Origin: Verrucomicrobiales bacterium
Lineage (GTDB): Bacteria > Verrucomicrobiota > Verrucomicrobiia > Verrucomicrobiales > DEV007
Reading direction: 5' to 3'
Assembly (NCBI GenBank): GCA_022424805.1
Contig: JAKMGR010000116.1
Coordinates: forward strand, 1 to 6,747
Length of the DNA stretch: 6,747 bases
In this document: positions 1 to 3,784 of the stretch, piece after piece
Numbering within the stretch: position 1 is the first letter of the stretch
How the letters are laid out: each line of letters starts with the position of its first letter
Made by a program: the position numbers and the translations under genes
The notes under the pieces: model-generated
The model's database searches: none
Seen by the model: only the letters and a program-made list of their open reading frames with translations
What the model was told of the DNA's origin: nothing

Positions 1-602
1 GCGGAAGACACTCCAGACAGAAGCGGCAGCCAGTATCGACCTTCGTCATCCTGCTGAAGAAAGTCATCGCTCCCCGCATTAAAAACCATTCCCGAGCCGT
101 CATCGTCGGGTACAAAATCATCACGACTGATCGCAAGATCGAAAGTCGGCTCACTCTCGTTCGACAAATCAACAGAGGGTCGCAGGGCAATGTAAACTTC
201 CTCCGTGCTCCCAACAGTTTCCCCAAAAACAAAACCGGATGCCGCGTTCTCCAATTTAAGTTCGTCAAAACCGGACTCTGTCTCTGTCGCAGGCGTCATT
301 GAGAAGGAAGCGTCGGGAGGAAGTCCTTCAATGGTTTCCCGCAACAACACCACGAATCGATTAATTTCTTCATCGCGCCGATCGAGGTGACGAATCTCCG
401 CCGCTGAATCGCCGGCCTGCATCAGCATCGACAAAACCGTCCCCGTGATCAGGCTGAGAATGGCCATCGCTATCGCAATTTCAAAAAGCGAGAAAGCCGA
501 AATTCGTGAAGTCGCCACTCTTGGGCAAACAGGGGCAGGCCCCCGATTCAACAGGGTTCGATCACCGACCCAAAAGGGTCGATTCTTTCGATCCAATCTC
601 AT
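1..602 (-). CDS. gspJ: GspJ-like minor pseudopilin, 3' end outside the window
   Basis: This is the fifth gene of the minus-strand secretion operon, open from an ATG at 602 to the window edge (200 codons, no stop). After a 36-residue basic leader it shows a type IV prepilin-like site, A36/F37-S-L-F-E41, with Glu at +5 and a hydrophobic helix (IAIAMAILSLITGTVLSML). Near the visible end, YWLPLLSGV resembles the conserved 'LL-x-GV' stretch of GspJ. In type II secretion GspJ joins GspI and GspK at the pseudopilus tip in the inner membrane/periplasm. The ATG overlaps the stop of the upstream gene (ATGA) and is preceded by a strong GGGAGGAA ribosome site. A GTG at 518 would leave a more usual 8-residue leader but has a poor ribosome site. 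Oddities are Ala instead of Gly at -1 and the long leader. The J assignment rests on gene order, length and the LLSGV motif; 'minor pseudopilin' is firmer than 'J'. Confidence 0.8.
   Translation of the reverse strand, partial: MRLDRKNRPFWVGDRTLLNRGPAPVCPRVATSRISAFSLFEIAIAMAILSLITGTVLSMLMQAGDSAAEIRHLDRRDEEINRFVVLLRETIEGLPPDASFSMTPATETESGFDELKLENAASGFVFGETVGSTEEVYIALRPSVDLSNESEPTFDLAISRDDFVPDDDGSGMVFNAGSDDFLQQDDEGRYWLPLLSGVSS
566..581. repeat. Short hairpin in the gspJ-like leader region
   Basis: CGACCC-AAAA-GGGTCG is a perfect 6-bp inverted repeat with a tetraloop. In the mRNA (minus strand) it lies between the ATG at 602 and the alternative GTG start at 518, within the codons of the unusually long leader. 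No T-run follows, so it is not a typical terminator. Any effect on translation is speculative. Confidence 0.5.
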
Positions 603-1000
603 TGTTCCTCCCGATGAATGAGCAGCATGACACGCTCGGTTTGTTCTCCTCCTTCATCAACAAACTGCGCCTCCGCGGTTAGCAGATACAGATCAGTGAG
701 CGCAGCGCCCTCGCCATTGTCTATTTCGTATGACTCGACGTAGGTGCGAAAAGTGATATTCAGATCGGGATCTACTGCCTGTGACGTCATCGCTCCAATG
801 TCGAGTCGCTTCGTCTCGGTGAGCAGGGAAAGCAGCCGGTCCTGGACGACACGGTCGAAGGCAAAATTCGAGGAGGTCTCGTTAATTCCCTGCATAACCG
901 AAATCAATCCTGTAGCAGCGAGAGCAAAAAGCGCGACAGCCAGAACGACGTCGAGCAGGGCATAAGCGGCATTGTTTTCCGACTTCTTCATTCCACCCAT
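599..1000 (-). CDS. gspI: GspI-like minor pseudopilin with non-canonical cleavage site
   Basis: This 133-residue protein has the size and N-terminal pattern of GspI: a short Lys-containing leader, then a hydrophobic helix (LDVVLAVALFALAATGLISV) followed by MQGINET, like the 'ALFALA...Q' helix of the family. It would be a small tip pseudopilin of the type II secretion pseudopilus, anchored in the inner membrane. The processing site is atypical. The best fit is A12/Y13-A-L-L-D17, with Ala rather than Gly at -1 and Asp rather than Glu at +5. The start is uncertain: ATG at 1000, or ATG at 991, which overlaps the previous stop as ATGA and gives a leader of nine residues. Neither has a strong ribosome site. 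Its own stop overlaps the next gene's ATG. The acidic C-terminal domain (residues 70-133) has no motif I recognise. The gene name rests mainly on position and length. Confidence 0.8.
   Translation of the reverse strand: MGGMKKSENNAAYALLDVVLAVALFALAATGLISVMQGINETSSNFAFDRVVQDRLLSLLTETKRLDIGAMTSQAVDPDLNITFRTYVESYEIDNGEGAALTDLYLLTAEAQFVDEGGEQTERVMLLIHREEQ
605..612 (-). promoter_or_regulatory. Ribosome-binding site of the gspJ-like gene
   Basis: GGGAGGAA on the minus strand lies inside the last codons of the gspI-like gene, four bases from GGAGG to the ATG at 602. It is the strongest Shine-Dalgarno match seen in the operon. It supports the ATG start despite the unusually long leader peptide that this implies. 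Confidence 0.7.
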
Positions 1001-1641
1001 GAACGCTCTGATTTGATGTCCGCCGTCAGTGGGTGAAACTCGATTTCAAAGTAAGCTCCGTCTGCCTCGATGCGTATCCTGAGAGGTTCACACATACCAG
1101 AAGGCTGAAAAATCCAGCGACGAAACTCTCCACTGCTGAGACCTACCCATTGCATTTCATCCCAGAACCGCAGGCTGCATTCTACGTCATCGGACCATTC
1201 GTATTCTCTAAAATATTGGAGACCCTCTTCGATCTCGATTTGCCGCAGGTCCACTTCCTCCGTCGACAGATCGATGCCACGAGCGCGGGAAGCGTCGATC
1301 ATTTTCTGTTCCCTGGCGCGCTGCTCCAGTTCAGTGCGGAGCGCTTCAAACTCTTCACTTCCCCCGTAGGGCTGGAAAAAACGGGAAGCGCGAAAGCCTT
1401 GTCGATCGAAAACGATCTGGTAAGGTCGACGCTCTTTCATCGAGCGAACCCGAACCTCGCGCGCGAGGAGATAGAGTTGATTTACTGGTTCACGAGCAAG
1501 GCGCTCGCGTTGAACACTGTCGATAGCCGGAACAGCAAGCCCACCAAGTATGGCGAGCACGGTGATAGCAATGACGAGTTCCACGAGAGTGAAACCCGAC
1601 GCCTGCCAATCACGCGCTTTACCAGTTCCCGACATCGTCAT
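988..1641 (-). CDS. gspH: GspH-like minor pseudopilin with charged insertion
   Basis: This is a pseudopilin of 217 residues from the ATG at 1641. It has a canonical prepilin site, G16/F17-T-L-V-E21, and a hydrophobic helix (LVIAITVLAILGGLAVPAI). The C-terminal part (WIFQPSGMCEPLRIRI and FEIEFHPLTA) fits the beta-rich end of GspH/FimT-type proteins. In type II secretion GspH links the GspG shaft to the I-J-K tip. Three in-frame ATGs lie close together (1656, 1641, 1635). I chose 1641 because GGAG sits four bases upstream of it. The start overlaps the end of gspG by about 23 nt, so the two are probably translationally coupled. At 217 residues it is somewhat long for GspH; the extra length is a highly charged, probably helical segment around residues 95-140, rich in Glu and Arg. 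The pseudopilin class is secure, the H assignment is by order. Confidence 0.85.
   Translation of the reverse strand: MTMSGTGKARDWQASGFTLVELVIAITVLAILGGLAVPAIDSVQRERLAREPVNQLYLLAREVRVRSMKERRPYQIVFDRQGFRASRFFQPYGGSEEFEALRTELEQRAREQKMIDASRARGIDLSTEEVDLRQIEIEEGLQYFREYEWSDDVECSLRFWDEMQWVGLSSGEFRRWIFQPSGMCEPLRIRIEADGAYFEIEFHPLTADIKSERSWVE
1561..1599 (-). repeat. Direct repeat copy A encoding the prepilin motif (gspH)
   Basis: This stretch and 1976-2014 can be aligned without gaps over 39 bases with five mismatches. Both encode the processing site and the first helix turns (G/FTLVELVI-I). It reflects paralogy between neighbouring pseudopilins. The similarity extends to the DNA, which could mean recent duplication, local recombination or simply shared codon choice. 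Confidence 0.6.
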
Positions 1642-2050
1642 CGCTCTCCACCCCATCCTCGCCTAGAGAATAGAGGTCGTATTTTTTCGAACTCTTCTGC
1701 GCAGGAAAAGCATACTGATATTCATTGCCCCATGGATCGAGCATCGGCTCATCGAGATAGGCCCGCCAGCGTTCCGGCTGCGGATCGGTCGTAGGTCTTT
1801 CGTACAATGCTGACAGCCCCTGGTCCTGCGTTGGCGGCTTGAAGTAATTGTTTCTCTCGTAGCTCTTCAAAGCGAGATCGAGCGCTTTTAGATCGGAATC
1901 GACTCGCTGGTATTTCGCATCGTCGACAAAGCCGACGACCAGATAAATCCCGGACCCTGCGAGAACTGCAATGATGGTGATAACAATGACGAGCTCGACG
2001 AGTGTGAAACCGGAAGAGCCGCGGTGACGTTTGCGAGGTAGATGTTTCAT
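1619..2050 (-). CDS. gspG: GspG major pseudopilin of type II secretion
   Basis: This 143-residue protein is a clear GspG, the calcium-binding major subunit that polymerises into the pseudopilus shaft. A basic 14-residue leader ends at G14/F15-T-L-V-E19, the canonical site cut and N-methylated by prepilin peptidase, followed by the long hydrophobic helix. The family signatures appear in order: PPTQDQGLSAL (72-82), DPWGNEYQY (105-113), DLYSLGEDG (125-133) and the terminal DDDVGNW (137-143). The Asp residues near the C-terminus belong to the region that binds calcium in studied GspG proteins. The length is typical. The gap from gspF is only 19 nt and contains no evident ribosome-binding site, which is odd for what should be the most abundant subunit. 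The end overlaps gspH. This is the most certain assignment of the window. Confidence 0.97.
   Translation of the reverse strand: MKHLPRKRHRGSSGFTLVELVIVITIIAVLAGSGIYLVVGFVDDAKYQRVDSDLKALDLALKSYERNNYFKPPTQDQGLSALYERPTTDPQPERWRAYLDEPMLDPWGNEYQYAFPAQKSSKKYDLYSLGEDGVESDDDVGNW
1644..1649 (-). promoter_or_regulatory. Ribosome-binding site deciding the gspH-like start
   Basis: GGAGAG on the minus strand lies within the end of gspG. GGAG is four bases before the ATG at 1641. The alternative ATG at 1656 has only GAGG directly abutting it, and the ATG at 1635 is about ten bases from GGAG, so 1641 is favoured. Confidence 0.5.
1976..2014 (-). repeat. Direct repeat copy B encoding the prepilin motif (gspG)
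   Basis: This is the partner of the repeat at 1561-1599, in the same orientation and about 415 bases away. It encodes the equivalent signal-peptidase site and N-terminal helix of GspG. Confidence 0.6.
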
Positions 2051-2069
2051 ATTATTTGAGAGAAAATGG

Positions 2070-3302
2070 TTATCGGCCGCGAATTCCGGCCATTGATCCG
2101 AAGATCGTCGTGATCATGCAATAGGCAACCACTCCGACAATCATGGCGACAAAAACGAGCATGACGGTCGGAACAACAGTCGTCAATCGCGAGATTCGGA
2201 TGTCGAGATCGTCATCATACTTTTTTGCCGCTTTCTGAAAGGACTTGCCGAGTTCGCCAGTCTGCTCGCCAATCGCGACCCGATCCACAAGCGCTTCGGG
2301 AAAGGAGTCTGTGTTTTCCATCGAACGCGCAAGGCTGGCACCCTCCCCAACATCGGCTACGACAGTTTCGAGGTGTCGCTTGATAAATCGATTCGGAGTT
2401 CCCCTCTCGATCAACTTGAGGCTATTGAGAAGTGGCACCCCGTTGTTGATCAAGTTCGACATTGTGTGGCAGAACTGCGCATAAAACCGCCCCATGATCA
2501 CCGGCCCAAAGGCAGGAATTTTCATTTTGTAACCATCCCACCATTCGCGCCCCTTGGCCGTCGAGATATGAAGACGGAAAAGAGCGAACGATCCAACGAG
2601 AATCCCCAGAATGAGCCACCACCAGGCACCCATGAAATCCGTGAACTTGATAAGCAAGTCGGTGATCATGGGCAGGTCCTGGCCCGTTTTCTGCATCATC
2701 TCACTGAGCGACGGCATGAGGACAGTGGAGAAGACAAAAAGCAATACGACACAGGCGAGCATCACCGTGATCGGATAAATCATCGCGCCCATCGTGCGAC
2801 GCTGCAGATCAAAGAGCTGTTTCAGATTCACCACGAGACGACGCAAAATTTCGGGGAGCGATCCACTGGCCTCCCCTGCCGCAACGAGACTTCGGTATAG
2901 CTCATCGAAAGATGGCGACGCCTTTGCGAGAGCCTTGGAAAAGCGCGCTCCTTCCCGAATTTCGTCACGCAGTATGCCTGACACCGCTTTGATCGATTTG
3001 TTCGCCTGTCGATCATGTAGAATCTTCAAAGCGCGCTCCAGCTGCATTCCGGCATCGAGCAGGTCAGCAAGCTCCTCGGTGAAGAGGACCAACTCCGGGC
3101 GTTTCAGCTTTGCCGGACCTGCCTCCTGAGCCGCCTTCCGCGATGCACGAGTCGGCACCTCCTTTCCCGACGGAAATACCGTGATAGGAGTCAGCGTCTT
3201 CGACTCCAGCTCGCGATAGGCCTCGGATTTATTCCGCACGACAAGATTGCCGGAAACTTGTTTCCCGGCGACATCGATGGCGGTGTAGGTGAAAGAAGGC
3301 AT
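2070..3302 (-). CDS. gspF: GspF inner-membrane platform protein of type II secretion
   Basis: This 410-residue protein belongs to the GspF/PilC family, the polytopic inner-membrane protein of the assembly platform that works with the GspE ATPase to add pseudopilin subunits. It begins with the typical MPSFTYTAIDVAGKQVSG. Two homologous cytoplasmic T2SSF helical domains follow (about 72-170 and 273-375). Each carries the repeated G-E-x-(S/T)-G-x-L motif, AGEASGSL (142-149) and IGEQTGEL (344-351). Three membrane segments are visible at about 173-197, 225-246 and 375-401. Length and topology are normal. It is the first gene of the minus-strand operon in this window, with no gspE directly upstream; the DNA beyond it is the divergent intergenic region. 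PilC of a type IV pilus is a possible alternative, but the adjacent true GspG argues for type II secretion. The ribosome site before ATG 3302 is weak. Confidence 0.95.
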   Translation of the reverse strand: MPSFTYTAIDVAGKQVSGNLVVRNKSEAYRELESKTLTPITVFPSGKEVPTRASRKAAQEAGPAKLKRPELVLFTEELADLLDAGMQLERALKILHDRQANKSIKAVSGILRDEIREGARFSKALAKASPSFDELYRSLVAAGEASGSLPEILRRLVVNLKQLFDLQRRTMGAMIYPITVMLACVVLLFVFSTVLMPSLSEMMQKTGQDLPMITDLLIKFTDFMGAWWWLILGILVGSFALFRLHISTAKGREWWDGYKMKIPAFGPVIMGRFYAQFCHTMSNLINNGVPLLNSLKLIERGTPNRFIKRHLETVVADVGEGASLARSMENTDSFPEALVDRVAIGEQTGELGKSFQKAAKKYDDDLDIRISRLTTVVPTVMLVFVAMIVGVVAYCMITTIFGSMAGIRGR

Positions 3303-3444
3303 GTGTAATGCTATTCAAACGAAAACCCCGCCAATTGCCATACGTTTCGTGTAATTTCCGGGACTTTTTCGTCATTTCAGAAGAATTTCGGACTTCCTTA
3401 CTACACGATTGCGCAAGTCACTGAGTGGAATTATGATGTGAGCG
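3303..3444. other. Divergent intergenic region between gspF and the small hypothetical gene
   Basis: These 142 bases separate the first codon of gspF (leftward) from the first codon of the 98-residue protein (rightward), so promoters for both directions are expected here. A rightward candidate is listed separately. I see no convincing -35/-10 pair or sigma-54 site for the leftward operon. An 8-bp palindrome, TTGCGCAA, sits at 3409-3416. Short complementary runs, ACGAAA near 3320 and TTTCGT near 3345, could form only a weak stem. No small ORF or RNA gene is evident. Confidence 0.6.
3409..3437 (+). promoter_or_regulatory. Candidate sigma-70 type promoter for the rightward genes
   Basis: TTGCGC (3409-3414) and TATGAT (3432-3437) are separated by exactly 17 bases. 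The -10 matches the consensus at five of six positions, the -35 at only three. Transcription would start near 3444-3446, at the ATG (3445) of the downstream gene, implying a leaderless message. That fits the lack of a good ribosome site there. The prediction is by eye and may be chance. Confidence 0.35.
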
Positions 3445-3741
3445 ATGACTTTTGCCGATTTTCTGCGATCGATCGAGACCGATTCATCCCCTCCTGACGA
3501 ACTTTCTCCTGAGCTCCAATCACTCTGGCTCACCAAAGTCGGCGAATGGGATGCTGCGCACGACATCGCTCAGGATATCCCCTCGAAAATGGGCTCTTGG
3601 ATTCACGGTTTGCTTCACGCCATTGAGGGAGACTTTGGAAATTCAGGCTATTGGTTTCACCGGGCCGACGAACCTCCTATTACTGTGGATCAGATCGACA
3701 TCGAGTGGGAACGAATCGCAAAGGAGAATCTCAACGGGTAG
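3445..3741 (+). CDS. Small conserved-looking hypothetical protein (98 aa)
   Basis: This is a soluble acidic protein with no signal peptide or membrane helix. The core is LWLTKVGEWDAAHDIAQDI (27-45) followed by a helical stretch with WIHGLLHAIEGDFGNSGYWF (52-71) and HRADEPP. I recall this W...G(D/E)WD-AH...W-H...EGD-N..YW pattern from small uncharacterised bacterial proteins, but cannot name a domain. The helix-turn-helix spacing resembles a pair of TPR- or Sel1-like repeats, which is inference. The start is fixed: a stop codon (3439-3441) lies just upstream in frame. No strong Shine-Dalgarno is present, and a candidate -10 box ends eight bases before the ATG. It lies 43 bp upstream of the pseudokinase gene in the same direction, so an operon is likely. 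Its function is unknown. An overlapping frame at 3452-3751 is open too, but its composition is not protein-like. Confidence 0.8.
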   Translation: MTFADFLRSIETDSSPPDELSPELQSLWLTKVGEWDAAHDIAQDIPSKMGSWIHGLLHAIEGDFGNSGYWFHRADEPPITVDQIDIEWERIAKENLNG

Positions 3742-3751
3742 TTTTCCATAA

Positions 3752-3769
3752 GGTTTTGCCCGGCAAACC
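3752..3769 (+). repeat. Imperfect hairpin between the small gene and the pseudokinase gene
   Basis: GGTTTTGC and GCAAACC flank a CCG loop, giving a 7-bp stem with one bulged T. It sits in the 43-bp gap and is followed by GTTTC rather than a T-run, so it is at best a weak terminator or attenuator. The ribosome site of the next gene lies six bases downstream and is not included in the stem. Confidence 0.35.
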
Positions 3770-3774
3770 GTTTC

Positions 3775-3779
3775 AAAGG
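3775..3779 (+). promoter_or_regulatory. Ribosome-binding site of the pseudokinase gene
   Basis: AAAGG lies five bases before the ATG at 3785, a moderate Shine-Dalgarno match with good spacing. It supports the chosen start. Confidence 0.5.
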
Positions 3780-3784
3780 CACTT

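Noticed and set aside
1033..1794. A 253-codon open frame on the plus strand opposite the gspH- and gspG-like genes
   Set aside because: It lies entirely antisense to well-supported pseudopilin genes, has no recognisable domain and a composition rich in His, Arg, Ser and Pro typical of a shadow frame.
2373..2900. A 175-codon open frame on the plus strand opposite gspF
   Set aside because: It is antisense to the conserved membrane protein GspF, strongly His/Arg-rich, and shows no motif or ribosome site of note.
3452..3751. A 99-codon frame overlapping the 98-residue hypothetical gene in another frame
   Set aside because: The frame at 3445-3741 has the protein-like composition and a repeat-like Trp/Gly pattern; this one looks like its shifted shadow.
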